From JADGQM01 sp964441945 (GTDB taxonomy: Bacteria; Desulfobacterota; Syntrophobacteria; Syntrophobacterales; Syntrophobacteraceae), in contig CAYTWB010000004.1 in NCBI GenBank assembly GCA_964441945.1, positions 1 through 64,000 of the forward strand: 64,000 bases of DNA, given 5' to 3'. Both the position numbers and the translations under genes were made by a program. Shown here in pieces: positions 15,838-25,182 of the stretch (position 1 is the stretch's first letter; every line of letters starts with the position of its first letter). Below the pieces are notes generated by a model. It saw nothing but the letters and a program-made list of their open reading frames with translations, made no database searches and was not told the DNA's origin.

Positions 15838-16791
15838 ATGCAAATTTTTATTTCAGGGTCTCTCGCTTACGACCGAATTATGGATTTTCCCGGCCGTTTT
15901 GCAGATCATATTCTGCCAGAAAAAATCCATGTCCTCAATGTCTGTTTCAACATCAACGGTTTGAAAGAGAAATTCGGCGGAACAGCCGGCAATATAGCCT
16001 ATACGCTCGCTCTGCTGGAGGAAAGACCGGACATTGTGGCGACGGCGGGGGCCGACTTCGCACGCTATGAACAGTGGCTGCATCAAAACCGGTTATCCAC
16101 TCGCTGGATCAAGAAGATACCCGAGGTCCTTACGGCGGGGGCCTATATTACGACCGACCTCGACGACAACCAGATAACCGCTTTCAACCCCGGCGCCATG
16201 GCCTATGATGCAGACCTGCCTCAACTCGGTACAACAAAAAAGGAAACAGTCGTCCTCATTGCTCCGGGCAACAAGCGTGACATGATGGCCTTCGCCGCAA
16301 GGGCCCGTGATGCAAGGGTGCCTTATTTCTTCGATCCCGGCCAGAGCCTCAACACCTGGGAACGCGATGAAATCCGGGAAGCTGCCGGCGGGGCTTTGTG
16401 CTTCATCTCCAACGACTATGAGCTGTCCCAGTTCCTGCAGTTAACGGAATGGTCCATGAAGACCCTGTATGAGAAAGTGGAGGTCGTCATCACAACCCTA
16501 GGACCGGACGGTGTGATGCTCGATCTGGGCGGGGAAAAGCTGCTGATCCCCGCAGCGCCCGTATCTGAGGTACTCGATCCCACCGGGGCCGGCGATGCCT
16601 TTAGGGCCGGTCTCCTGAAAGGATGGAGCATGGGGATAGGGTGGGATATCTGCTGCCAGATGGGCGCCGTTACCGCCACGTATGCGATCGAGCAGTATGG
16701 GACTCAGGAGCATTACCTGGATTGGAGGACCTTTCGCCGGCGCTATCAGTCTCACTTTGGCCCCTTGTTGAGTAGTCTCGACTGCGGCTGA
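15838..16791 (+). CDS. PfkB-family carbohydrate/nucleoside kinase (adenosine-kinase-like)
   Basis: A 317-residue ribokinase-fold kinase. The N-terminal glycine motif FGGTAGNIAYTLALL (47-60) and the C-terminal ATP/anion-hole motif DPTGAGDAFRAGLL, with catalytic Asp253, are intact. The start MQIFISGSLAYDRIMDFPGRF resembles the adenosine kinase-like branch of PfkB proteins found in archaea and many Deltaproteobacteria, so adenosine or another nucleoside or sugar is the probable substrate. AGGAAAACG precedes ATG 15838. The gene converges with uvrB. Confidence 0.87.
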   Translation: MQIFISGSLAYDRIMDFPGRFADHILPEKIHVLNVCFNINGLKEKFGGTAGNIAYTLALLEERPDIVATAGADFARYEQWLHQNRLSTRWIKKIPEVLTAGAYITTDLDDNQITAFNPGAMAYDADLPQLGTTKKETVVLIAPGNKRDMMAFAARARDARVPYFFDPGQSLNTWERDEIREAAGGALCFISNDYELSQFLQLTEWSMKTLYEKVEVVITTLGPDGVMLDLGGEKLLIPAAPVSEVLDPTGAGDAFRAGLLKGWSMGIGWDICCQMGAVTATYAIEQYGTQEHYLDWRTFRRRYQSHFGPLLSSLDCG

Positions 16792-16833
16792 TCGAGTGTG
16801 ATCGATGGCCATCTCCAATGAGAAGCTCAGGCT

Positions 16834-18843
16834 CTACCCCTGAGCCAGGAGTTGCTGCGCTCGCAGCCGCTTGATCTGGTCGCGAATCATTGCAGCCTTC
16901 TCAAATTCGAGCTGGGCGGCAGCCTCTTTCATGGCCTTCTCAAAAGCCCGAATCTGCTCGTCCGGATTCAATCCCGACCTCACCATGCCAAGCAATTCCT
17001 GGGGTTCCATGATGAAGTCCAATTGTGCCGGCTCTGCTCGCTCCTTATATTCAGCAAGGATATCGGTGATTTCCTTGTAGACGGTCTGTGGCGTGATGTG
17101 GTGCTCGGCGTTATAGGCCAGCTGAATCTGCCGCCGACGTTCCGTCTCGTCGATGGCCCTGCGCATGGATTCCGTGATATGGTTGGCGTATAGGATGACC
17201 AGGCCGCTCACATTCCGGGCTGCTCTCCCGGCTGTCTGAATGAGCGAGCGATCGGAACGCAGGAAACCCTCATTGTCTGCATCCAGGATAGCCACCAGCG
17301 ATACCTCGGGAATGTCGAGCCCCTCACGGAGCAGGTTGATACCGACCAGGACATCGTATTCCCCGCGCCTGAGGTCCCGGACAAGATCGATCCGCTCGAG
17401 GGTTTCAACATCGGAGTGCATGTAACGGACACGGATGTTCAGTTCGGCCAGGTACTCGGTGAGGTCCTCAGCCATGCGCTTGGTCAGTGTGGTGACCAGA
17501 ACCCGGTTGCCGGCCTTCACCTGTTTCCTGATCTCACCGATCAGGTCATCAACCTGAAAGTCTGCGGAACGCACTTCCATCGTAGGATCGACCAGTCCCG
17601 TTGGGCGAATGATCTGTTGAACCAGGCGGCCGGCGGATTTCTCCAATTCGTAGGGACCGGGTGTGGCGGAGGCATAGATCACCTGGTTGATCTTGCGTTC
17701 AAATTCTTCAAAAGAAAGGGGGCGATTGTCCATGGCTGAAGGCAGTCTGAACCCATACCTCACCAGGGTTTCCTTGCGTGCGCGATCACCCCGGTACATC
17801 CCGCGAAGCTGAGGCACCGAGACGTGGCTCTCATCGATAAAAAGCAGCCAGTCATCCTTGAAATAGTCAATCAGGGTTGCCGGAGGGGTACCGGGCCCCC
17901 GCCCATCCAGATGCCTTGAATAGTTCTCAATTCCCGTGCAGTATCCCAACTCCAGTAGCATCTCGACATCCAGGCGGGTGCGCTCGTCGAGACGCTGCGC
18001 TTCAATCAGTCTCCCTTCCCGGGAAAAGACCCCCAGGGCCTCTGTCAGCTCCAACTGTATCGCTTTGATGGCTTGATCGAGGTTGTTGCGGGTGGTCACA
18101 TAGTGGGTGCCGGGATAAATGGCAACGCTGCTCAGGGCACGCAACCCCTTCCCGCTGAGAGGATCTATTTCCTTGATGGCGTCGATTTCGTCTCCGAAGA
18201 ACTCCACTCGGACCGCTCGATCCTCCTCGTAACTCGGGAATATCTCCAGAACGTCTCCGCGCACTCTGAAAGTCCCTCGGTGAAAGTCGTCGTCATTTCG
18301 CTGATACTGGATTTCAACCAGTTTGCGGAGCACCTCTTCGCGTGCGATCTTCATGTCTACACTGAGTTGCAGAAGCATGTCCCGGTAGGTCTCCGGAGAC
18401 CCCAGACCATAGATGCATGAGACGCTCGCCACGACAATGACGTCTCTTCGATCGAGCACGGAACGGGTGGCCGAGTGGCGCATTTTGTCTATGGTTTCGT
18501 TTATGGAGGCGTCTTTCGCAATGTAACTGTCGGTCTGAGGGATGTACGCTTCAGGTTGATAGTAGTCGTAATAGGAAACAAAATACTCGACTGCATTGCC
18601 GGGGAAGTAACCCTTGAGCTCTCCATAGAGTTGCGCAGCAAGGGTCTTGTTGGGTGCAATGACCAGAGTCGGCTTCTGAACCTGGGCGATGACATGGGCC
18701 ATGGTGAAAGTCTTTCCTGAACCCGTAACGCCAAGGAGAGTCTGTTGTCGAATGCCTTCCCGCACACCGGAAACCAATTGCGCAATAGCCTGCGGCTGGT
18801 CGCCTCGTGGGTGGAAATCGCTGTGCAAGTTGAAAAGTGCCAT
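16834..18843 (-). CDS. uvrB: excinuclease ABC subunit B
   Basis: A 669-residue UvrB of normal length, the damage-verifying helicase-like subunit of nucleotide excision repair. The Walker A motif GVTGSGKT is at 38-45, followed by the beta-hairpin region (YYDYYQPEAYIPQTDSYIAKD), the DESH box, the SF2 motifs ATPGPYE and QTAGRAARN, and a C-terminal UVR (UvrC-binding) segment (AAAQLEFEKAAMIRDQIKRL). No uvrA or uvrC lies in the window. An SOS box was not identified in the upstream 200 bases. Confidence 0.97.
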   Translation of the reverse strand: MALFNLHSDFHPRGDQPQAIAQLVSGVREGIRQQTLLGVTGSGKTFTMAHVIAQVQKPTLVIAPNKTLAAQLYGELKGYFPGNAVEYFVSYYDYYQPEAYIPQTDSYIAKDASINETIDKMRHSATRSVLDRRDVIVVASVSCIYGLGSPETYRDMLLQLSVDMKIAREEVLRKLVEIQYQRNDDDFHRGTFRVRGDVLEIFPSYEEDRAVRVEFFGDEIDAIKEIDPLSGKGLRALSSVAIYPGTHYVTTRNNLDQAIKAIQLELTEALGVFSREGRLIEAQRLDERTRLDVEMLLELGYCTGIENYSRHLDGRGPGTPPATLIDYFKDDWLLFIDESHVSVPQLRGMYRGDRARKETLVRYGFRLPSAMDNRPLSFEEFERKINQVIYASATPGPYELEKSAGRLVQQIIRPTGLVDPTMEVRSADFQVDDLIGEIRKQVKAGNRVLVTTLTKRMAEDLTEYLAELNIRVRYMHSDVETLERIDLVRDLRRGEYDVLVGINLLREGLDIPEVSLVAILDADNEGFLRSDRSLIQTAGRAARNVSGLVILYANHITESMRRAIDETERRRQIQLAYNAEHHITPQTVYKEITDILAEYKERAEPAQLDFIMEPQELLGMVRSGLNPDEQIRAFEKAMKEAAAQLEFEKAAMIRDQIKRLRAQQLLAQG

Positions 18844-19040
18844 GAAGATCTGTGACCGTTCTCCGTGTTGATAGACCCATCATGCCGAATGAGGACGGCA
18901 TGGGCTGAGATGAGACCCCATGCCATCCCTTCCTGGGACCCCTCCTGACTTGTATGGTAAACAGAACGATATTGGAGCGGAGAATCCGGCGCAGAAGATC
19001 ACTCTGTCCCCAAATCAGCGCGGGTATGGGCGGGCGAGCC

Positions 19041-19574
19041 CTATTGGAGCATCATCTTCTCGCCGTTCTTCACCATCTTCTCGCCTTCTTTCATCATCGA
19101 CTCGCCTTCTGTTGCTTTGCCTTCCTTGACCAGGCGTTTTCTGGCCAGCTCGTCCATCATCCTCTTTTTGGCATCAACCATCGTTCTTGCCCCGTCCAGC
19201 ATCTTCTTCTTTCCATCAGGGGTCTTCTGGGCTTGAAGAAGCTTATCGCCCTCGACCATCGTTTCATAACCCTCGGACATCATCATTTCCCCATCGAGGA
19301 CTGCCCCTTCTTTCAGCTTACCGTTCCTGATCAAATCGTTCTTTATCGTCTTTTTGGCCTTCATCATCATCTTTGCCCCGTCCATCATTTCAGTCTGCCC
19401 CTGGACGGGCTTCTTGACCCCAAGTGCCTCCAGGGCGCCTTGCCTGGCAGTGTCCTTGAGCACGTCTGTCACTGATGTCTGCGCAAAAGCCACTCCCGAG
19501 GTGACAAAGAGGAATAACCCCGCCACCAGAAAACGAGTGGCCGTTCTCATCAATCTCAAAGCTATGCTCTTCAT
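19041..19574 (-). CDS. exported Met/Lys-rich protein with two internal repeats
   Basis: A 177-residue exported protein. The signal peptide ends near AFAQ-TS. The mature chain consists of two diverged repeats of about 55 residues, starting at MMDGAKMMMKAKK and MLDGARTMVDAKKRMM. Both continue through an Leu/Lys segment, xKEG, GExMM and xEG..M...GEKM. Methionine makes up a very high fraction and occurs in MM/MMM clusters, as in copper- or silver-binding or oxidant-scavenging proteins. The helix-forming repeats could also serve as a periplasmic chaperone-like coil. GGAG lies 8 bases before ATG 19574. Function unknown. Confidence 0.75.
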   Translation of the reverse strand: MKSIALRLMRTATRFLVAGLFLFVTSGVAFAQTSVTDVLKDTARQGALEALGVKKPVQGQTEMMDGAKMMMKAKKTIKNDLIRNGKLKEGAVLDGEMMMSEGYETMVEGDKLLQAQKTPDGKKKMLDGARTMVDAKKRMMDELARKRLVKEGKATEGESMMKEGEKMVKNGEKMMLQ

Positions 19575-19996
19575 GATTCACTCCTTCAGGAATGAGGGTA
19601 CCAATGAAAAAAACCCCGCAAAAGGTACAATCCGTACCGGCAGAACTGCATGATGCTTCAGCTGACGATAGGCTTCACCCCCTTTCAGACATTCGGGGAT
19701 CGGATTTCTTGATTAGAGAAGAGCGTCGATTCAGAATGGTTTCCGGATGCTGCTGCGTATCCTGAATCCCCTTGAGATGATCAACGTGGACCCAATCAGA
19801 GTAGCCGTCATTCGAAGAAAAAACAAGGGCTGCCATGGGAGTTGGACGTTGTGCGCATCGAGGGCTTTGGTTCTCTTAAGAACGGAAGGCACCAGTGCCT
19901 TGGAGATCTACAGTCGAATTCCTGAGAGGGCTCTGCTACAATGGCGGAATGAAAGCGGGAGATTGATTCAGAAAACCTCAACAGAAGGAATGGATT
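19575..19996. other. intergenic region between divergent genes
   Basis: About 420 bases between the divergent Met-rich and His/Met-containing protein genes. A frame opens at 19747 but ends in another gene's start region and looks non-coding. No clear promoter or repeat was seen. Confidence 0.35.
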
Positions 19997-20431
19997 ATGA
20001 AAAGAGTGTGGGCAGTACTGGTTGCATTCGCTTTTCTGGCACCGCCGGTTTTCGTGTCTGCTCAGCAGGCAACGACACCATCACCTCCTCCCCACAAACA
20101 TCCATCAGGCCCTTCAGACAAGGTGGACAAGGACCGGGATGCCAGGGTCGAGAAGATAAGGGCTGAAATAAAGGCCATGGATGCTCGTCTAGACGAAAAA
20201 GTGGCTGCAATGAACGCTGCAAAAGGGGATCAGAAAGTGGAAGCCATGGCCGCCGTGATCAACGAGCTGGTGTCCCAGCGAAAGGAGATGAGACAGCACC
20301 TTGGCCCGGTGCACCACGGTATGGAGAGTCCAATGATGGGGCAGCAGCCGGGAACACCGCCTGCTTGCCCGGTGATGAAGCATCGCGATGGTAAGCAATC
20401 GGATGCACCGAAGCAGGAAGGCGCTCAGTAA
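19997..20431 (+). CDS. small exported His/Met/Pro-containing protein
   Basis: A 144-residue protein with a signal peptide (cleavage near VSA-QQ), a Pro/His stretch (PSPPPHKHPSG), a central charged alpha-helical segment (about 40-100; DKDRDARVEKIRAEIKAMDARLDEK and following) and a His/Met tail (GPVHHGMESPMMGQQ, CPVMKHRDG). The helix with flanking His and Met recalls periplasmic metal-responsive proteins of the CpxP/Spy/ZraP type, but the LTxxQ motif is absent. AGAAGGA lies shortly before ATG 19997. It sits 50 bases upstream of wrbA on the same strand. Confidence 0.7.
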   Translation: MKRVWAVLVAFAFLAPPVFVSAQQATTPSPPPHKHPSGPSDKVDKDRDARVEKIRAEIKAMDARLDEKVAAMNAAKGDQKVEAMAAVINELVSQRKEMRQHLGPVHHGMESPMMGQQPGTPPACPVMKHRDGKQSDAPKQEGAQ

Positions 20432-20480
20432 CGTGAAATCATGGTGAGCATTGCTCTAAATTCCATCAGGAGGTACAGAA

Positions 20481-21092
20481 ATGAAGGTCCTGATCGTCTA
20501 CTATTCGATGTACGGTCACATTCATAGCCTGGCTCAGGCCATAGCTGAAGGGGTGCGGGAGATTCCAGGCGCTGAAGTGATCCAGCGCCGTGTGCCGGAA
20601 ACGCTTCCGGCGGAAGTACTGGAAAAACTGGGGGCGGTCGAGCCCCAAAAATCCATGGCCCACGTGCCGGTCTGTACTCTGGATGAGCTGGCGACCGCTG
20701 ATGCAGTCATATTTGGCACTCCCACACGCTTTGGCAACATGTGCGGACAGATGCGCCAGTTCCTCGACGCCACCGGGCAGCTCTGGGTTCAGGGAGCCTT
20801 GGTGGGCAAAGTGGGGAGTGTCTTCACGAGTACGGCTACCCAGCACGGCGGCCAGGAATCCACCATCCTCAGCTTCCATATCACGCTCCTCCACCATGGG
20901 ATGATTGTTGTGGGACTACCGTACAGCTTCCAGGGTCAAATGAGAAATGACGAGATTACCGGCGGCACTCCCTACGGAGCTTCGACGATTGCAGGCACAG
21001 GAGGAGAACGGGTACCGACTGAAAATGAGCTGGCCGCCGCAAGGTTTCAAGGAAAGCACGTTGCCTCCATCGCTGCAAAGCTCATAAAGTGA
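20481..21092 (+). CDS. wrbA: NAD(P)H:quinone oxidoreductase, WrbA type
   Basis: A 203-residue flavodoxin-like FMN enzyme that reduces quinones by two electrons. The FMN phosphate loop is YYSMYGHIHSLAQAIAEG (about 7-24). The family segments GTPTRFGNMCGQMRQFLD and FTSTATQHGGQESTILSFH, and GLPYSF followed by GGTPYGASTIAG, are all present. Length is normal. AGGAGG lies about 7 bases before ATG 20481. The pairing with a small exported protein may reflect oxidative or metal stress, but this is inference. Confidence 0.95.
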   Translation: MKVLIVYYSMYGHIHSLAQAIAEGVREIPGAEVIQRRVPETLPAEVLEKLGAVEPQKSMAHVPVCTLDELATADAVIFGTPTRFGNMCGQMRQFLDATGQLWVQGALVGKVGSVFTSTATQHGGQESTILSFHITLLHHGMIVVGLPYSFQGQMRNDEITGGTPYGASTIAGTGGERVPTENELAAARFQGKHVASIAAKLIK

Positions 21093-21168
21093 GTCCACAT
21101 TTGCCCCAGAATCCAGCACTGCCTGGCGCAAGTCCCTGACCAGTTTTAGCAGCGTGTGAACCGCTGTT

Positions 21169-21196
21169 GTAGGGGCGACCGGCCGGTCGCCCCTAC
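21169..21196. repeat. perfect 28-bp palindrome (REP-like element)
   Basis: Two 14-base arms, GTAGGGGCGACCGG and its exact reverse complement, meet with no spacer. An outer imperfect inverted pair surrounds it: CCAGTTTTAGCAGCG at about 21140-21154 and CGCTGCTAACTGG at about 21197-21209. TAGGGGCGA...TCGCCCCTA palindromes are a widespread type of extragenic repeat. It lies between wrbA and the regulator gene and may also end wrbA transcripts. Confidence 0.75.
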
Positions 21197-21363
21197 CGCT
21201 GCTAACTGGTTAAAGACTTCCGCCCTGCTGTACGGGACCCATCATTGCCTGTCACACACCCAATAATTTGTCTTGATAACTTGACCGATCTACGTTAGCC
21301 TCTTCATGCACTGGGCCGGTCGCATGATGGGATAGTCTTTCACCGCAGGATGATCAACGGAGC

Positions 21364-22095
21364 ATGCTGAATCCTCAATCCCCCATACCCCTCTATCGCC
21401 AGCTGGCGGACCTTATGATGGCTAAGATTCGATCGGGAGAGTACGCCCCGGGATCGCGCATTCCATCGGAACACAGCCTGGCAGATCAGTACGGGATCGG
21501 AAGGCCGACTGTCAGGCAGGCAACCGATTGGCTGGTGCGAAAACAGATTCTGCACCGAAGACGGGGCTCCGGCACCTATGTGCTCCCAGCCCGGGAAGAA
21601 ATCGATCTCTTCTCGCTGGCGGGCACTCTGTCAGCTTTTCAGAAGAAGGGTGTTTCCATCACAGGCCAACTGCTGGAGAGCATACACCTCGTGGATGTAG
21701 GGCCTGATGCGGAAAACCCTTTTTCCGGACGCAAGGCTTTTTTCCTTTCACGGCTTAGCCTGGTCGGTCGGGCGCCGGTCCTGATCGAGGACATCTATCT
21801 GCTTCCGGAGCTCTTCCAGGGCATCGACCAGATCGACTTGAAAGGCCGGTCTCTCTCTCAGATAGTCGACGAGCTCTACTATCTGCGCCCGACGGGAGGC
21901 AAGCAGAACTTCCGCATCGGATACCTGAAGGGTGAGAAGGCAAAGGTGCTGGATGTCTCGCCGTCCACCCCAATCCTGCTCGTCAAGCGATTCCTGCATT
22001 TTGCCCCCGCCCCCAATGCCGTTTACTCGGAGCTCTTCTGCAGGACCGATCAGTTCGTTTTTTCTCAAACCATTGGAGGGAGTGTGGACGAATAG
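21364..22095 (+). CDS. GntR-family regulator with UTRA effector domain
   Basis: A 243-residue HutC-subfamily transcription factor. The winged helix-turn-helix covers about 8-75 (PLYRQLADLMMAKIRSGEYAPGS, PSEHSLADQYGIGRPTVRQA, RRGSGTYV). The UTRA ligand domain spans about 90-240 (VEDIYLLPELF, YLKGEKAKVLDVSPSTPILLVKR). It is encoded just upstream of, and parallel to, the livKHMGF operon, 90 bases before livK. It therefore probably controls that importer in response to the imported compound or a metabolite; this is inferred from position only. Confidence 0.9.
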   Translation: MLNPQSPIPLYRQLADLMMAKIRSGEYAPGSRIPSEHSLADQYGIGRPTVRQATDWLVRKQILHRRRGSGTYVLPAREEIDLFSLAGTLSAFQKKGVSITGQLLESIHLVDVGPDAENPFSGRKAFFLSRLSLVGRAPVLIEDIYLLPELFQGIDQIDLKGRSLSQIVDELYYLRPTGGKQNFRIGYLKGEKAKVLDVSPSTPILLVKRFLHFAPAPNAVYSELFCRTDQFVFSQTIGGSVDE

Positions 22096-22184
22096 ACTTC
22101 GATATTCGTTCATTTGGAAAACGGGGCTTCAGAGATTGGGAGACTGAGGGATTTAGGGGTCAAAACCAACCGGGGGGTGAGGTG

Positions 22185-23357
22185 ATGAAAAGGGTTGCAG
22201 TACTTTCCGCTATCGCATTGATGCTTTTCGCGGCCGTTTGCGACGCAAAGGACAAACTGAAAATCGGCTACATGGCCACCATGTCCGGCCCGGGGGCGAG
22301 TCTCGGGACCGATATCCTTGATGGATTCAAGCTCGGCATCGAACACTGCGGCGGAACGCTCGGAGGTCTTCCAGTGGACCTCATCGTTGGCGACGACCAG
22401 TTGAAACCCGAAGTCGGGGTCGAGGTGGCTACCCGCATGGTGGAGAAGGACAAGGTCGATTTTGTCACCGGGATCGTTTTCTCAAACGTTATGATGGCTG
22501 TAGCCAAGATGATTACCGAGCAGGGCGTGTTTCTGATAAGCGGCAATGCCGGACCGTCGCCTCTGGCAGGGGCGGAATGTCTGCCGAACCTCTTCACGGT
22601 CTCCTGGCAGAACGATCAGACACACGAAGCCATGGGGAAGTACCTCCAGGACAAGGGTGTCAAACGCGTCTATCTGATGGCCCCGAACTACCAGGCCGGA
22701 AAGGACGGCCTCACCGGGTTCAAGCGCACCTTCAAGGGCGAAATTGTCGCTGAGGTCTACACCGCGGTGAACCAGCCCGATTATGCTGCAGAGCTGGCCC
22801 AGCTTCGTGCAGCCAAACCTGAGGCGGTATTCGTCTTCTACCCCGGAGGCATGGGGATCAACTTCATCAAGCAATACGCCCAGGCAGGACTCAAGGACCA
22901 GGTCCCGCTCTACACGACCGCATTTACGCTGGACCAGTCCGTACTGCAGGCCATGGGTGATGCGGCGTTGGGCCTTTTGAATGCGAGCTTCTGGAGTCCC
23001 GATCTGGACAACCCGGTCAACAGGAAGTTCGTCGCCGACTTCAAAAAGACCTGTTCCCGTCTCCCTTCGCTCTTTGCGGCACAGGGCTACGATGCCGCAC
23101 TCCTGATAGACAGTGCCGTTCGAACTGTCGGCGGAGACCTCGGTGACAAGGAAAAACTCCGGACAGCCTTTCGAAAGGCCGATTTCAAATCGGTGCGGGG
23201 CCATTTCCGGTTCAACAATAACCACTTTCCGATTCAAGACTTCTATATCCGCCAGGTCGTGAAAAACGAGGAAGGCGTCCTGACCAACAAGATCGTGGCT
23301 GTGGCTTTTAAAGACTATGCCGATGCCTACTGCCGGGATTGTCCGATGAAATGGTGA
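22185..23357 (+). CDS. livK: branched-chain amino-acid-type ABC importer, substrate-binding protein
   Basis: A 390-residue periplasmic binding protein of the LivJ/LivK (Peripla_BP_6) family. The signal peptide runs to about VCDA-KD. Landmarks are KIGYMATMSGPGASLGTDILDGFKLGIEHCGG, VDFVTGIVFSNVMMAVAKM and VYLMAPNYQAGKDGLTGFKRTFKG. Related proteins in this branch bind aromatic or aliphatic acids, amides or urea as well as Leu/Ile/Val, so the ligand is open. ATG 22185 is preferred to the GTG just before it; GGGGGGTGAGG lies immediately upstream. Confidence 0.92.
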   Translation: MKRVAVLSAIALMLFAAVCDAKDKLKIGYMATMSGPGASLGTDILDGFKLGIEHCGGTLGGLPVDLIVGDDQLKPEVGVEVATRMVEKDKVDFVTGIVFSNVMMAVAKMITEQGVFLISGNAGPSPLAGAECLPNLFTVSWQNDQTHEAMGKYLQDKGVKRVYLMAPNYQAGKDGLTGFKRTFKGEIVAEVYTAVNQPDYAAELAQLRAAKPEAVFVFYPGGMGINFIKQYAQAGLKDQVPLYTTAFTLDQSVLQAMGDAALGLLNASFWSPDLDNPVNRKFVADFKKTCSRLPSLFAAQGYDAALLIDSAVRTVGGDLGDKEKLRTAFRKADFKSVRGHFRFNNNHFPIQDFYIRQVVKNEEGVLTNKIVAVAFKDYADAYCRDCPMKW

Positions 23358-23358
23358 G

Positions 23359-24231
23359 ATGGATCTGCTGCTGATTGCCACGCAGGGACTCAACGGGATT
23401 CAGTTCGGCATCATGCTGTTCTTGATGGCGGCCGGACTGACGCTTGTCTTTGGAGTCATGAACCTGATCAATCTGGCCCACGGGTCGCTCTACATGATGG
23501 GGGCCTACCTGGCGGCCACTTTGCAGCAGAAGACCGGGTCGTTCCTGGCGGCGATGGCGCTTTCAGTGCCCATTACCGTCGGGATCGGCATCCTGGTGGA
23601 AGTCATTGCCCTGCAGAAACTCTACAGGCGGGACCATCTTGATCAGGTGGTTGCGACCTTCGGGCTCATTCTGTTTTTCAATGAGCTGGTCCGGATCATC
23701 TGGGGGCCTCAGGCATACTTCATGGCCCTGCCCGAATCGCTCTCGCGCTCAGTCGAAGTCCTGCCCGGAGTGCCCTACCCTCTCTACCGACTGGTGATCA
23801 TAGTGGTCGGGCTGGCGGTGGCCCTGTTCCTCTACTGGCTCATAAACGGCACCCGCCTGGGAATGCTCATTCGGGCCGGTGCCAGCAACAGGCAGATGGT
23901 GAATGCGCTGGGTGTCAACATCAGACTCCTCTACACGGCTGTTTTCGGCCTTGGCGCTGCACTGGCGGGGCTCGCCGGCATGATGGCGGGACCGATCCTT
24001 TCCATCGAAGTGGGCATGGGTGAACATATCCTCATCCTGGCACTCGTAGTGATAGTGATCGGCGGGATCGGGTCTGTCCGGGGTGCTTTCCTGGCTGCCA
24101 TCCTGCTCGGCATCGTGGACACCTTCGGGCGTGTTCTGCTTCCTGCAGCCCTCGCGTCCATGGTTATCTATCTCTTCATGGCCGCGGTGCTCTGTCTGAA
24201 GCCGCAGGGACTCTTTCCGGGCAATGGATGA
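23359..24231 (+). CDS. livH: branched-chain amino-acid-type ABC importer permease
   Basis: A 290-residue inner-membrane permease of the LivH type with about eight hydrophobic segments. GVMNLINLAHGSLYMMGAY near residues 31-49 and VVIGGIGSVRGAFLAAILLGIVDT near 230-255 are the conserved family signatures, the latter being the EAA-like contact loop with the ATPase. It begins one base after the livK stop. It forms a channel with LivM. Confidence 0.94.
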   Translation: MDLLLIATQGLNGIQFGIMLFLMAAGLTLVFGVMNLINLAHGSLYMMGAYLAATLQQKTGSFLAAMALSVPITVGIGILVEVIALQKLYRRDHLDQVVATFGLILFFNELVRIIWGPQAYFMALPESLSRSVEVLPGVPYPLYRLVIIVVGLAVALFLYWLINGTRLGMLIRAGASNRQMVNALGVNIRLLYTAVFGLGAALAGLAGMMAGPILSIEVGMGEHILILALVVIVIGGIGSVRGAFLAAILLGIVDTFGRVLLPAALASMVIYLFMAAVLCLKPQGLFPGNG

Positions 24232-25182
24232 ATGAAGGGGATTTCGATCTTGCGACGTTTCTTTCCAATCGCGATCATTGCAGCCCTGCTGGCTGTACCT
24301 CTGCTTGGTGAACCATTCTACACGCGGCTTTTGAGCCGAATCATGATCTATGCCATCGTGGCCATGAGCCTCGACCTGTTGTTGGGCTACGGGGGCATGG
24401 TGAGCCTCGGGCATGCAGCCTTCTTTGGTGTGGGAGTGTACACGGTGGGTATCCTGGCGCACCATGGGGTTACGGAAGCCCTGCTCTCATGGCCCGCAGC
24501 CGTTTGCTCGGCAGCCCTTATTTCGCTCGCCATCGGCATTGTGAGTCTCCGAACGGCGGGCGCATACTTCATCATGATCACACTCGCCTTCGCTCAGATG
24601 CTCTACTATTTTTCGTTCACCCTCAAGACTTACGGCGGAAGTGATGGGATGCGCATGGCTTCGCGCAACTCCTTTGCGGGGATTCTCCCCATGAACCGTC
24701 AGGAGGTCTTCTACTACCTGGTGCTTGCCTTGATGCTTCTGATATTCACCCTCTGCCGGCGCATCGTACGGTCTCAATTCGGCCTGGTCATTGGCGGCAT
24801 TCGGGAAGACGAGCAGCGCATGCGTTCCCTGGGATATGCCGTGTTTCGACACAAACTGGTCTGTTTCACCTTATCCGCTGCACTTGCGGGATTTGCCGGC
24901 GCCCTGATGGCCAACCAGACCCTTTACGTGACCCCCTCTTTCCTGCATTGGACGCAGTCGGGGCAAATCCTGGTCATGGTGATACTCGGAGGCATGGGCA
25001 CCCTGATCGGCCCGATGCTTGGCGCTCTCGCACTGCTGCTGGCAGAAGAGGTCCTGTCGGGCTTTACCACGCACTGGATGATCTTTCTCGGGCCTTTTCT
25101 CATCGCAATGGTCCTCTTCGGGAAATCCGGCCTGTACGGATGGATTTCGGGAACGCCTGGAAATGAGCGAACCCCTTCTTGA
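24232..25182 (+). CDS. livM: branched-chain amino-acid-type ABC importer permease
   Basis: A 316-residue LivM-type permease. Signatures are LDLLLGYGGMVSLGHAAFFGVGVY (about 43-66), the loop IREDEQRMRSLGY and VMVILGGMGTLIGPMLGAL near 245-263. The ATG directly abuts the TGA of livH, and its 3' end overlaps livG by 20 bases. This packing indicates a single coupled operon. Confidence 0.94.
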   Translation: MKGISILRRFFPIAIIAALLAVPLLGEPFYTRLLSRIMIYAIVAMSLDLLLGYGGMVSLGHAAFFGVGVYTVGILAHHGVTEALLSWPAAVCSAALISLAIGIVSLRTAGAYFIMITLAFAQMLYYFSFTLKTYGGSDGMRMASRNSFAGILPMNRQEVFYYLVLALMLLIFTLCRRIVRSQFGLVIGGIREDEQRMRSLGYAVFRHKLVCFTLSAALAGFAGALMANQTLYVTPSFLHWTQSGQILVMVILGGMGTLIGPMLGALALLLAEEVLSGFTTHWMIFLGPFLIAMVLFGKSGLYGWISGTPGNERTPS

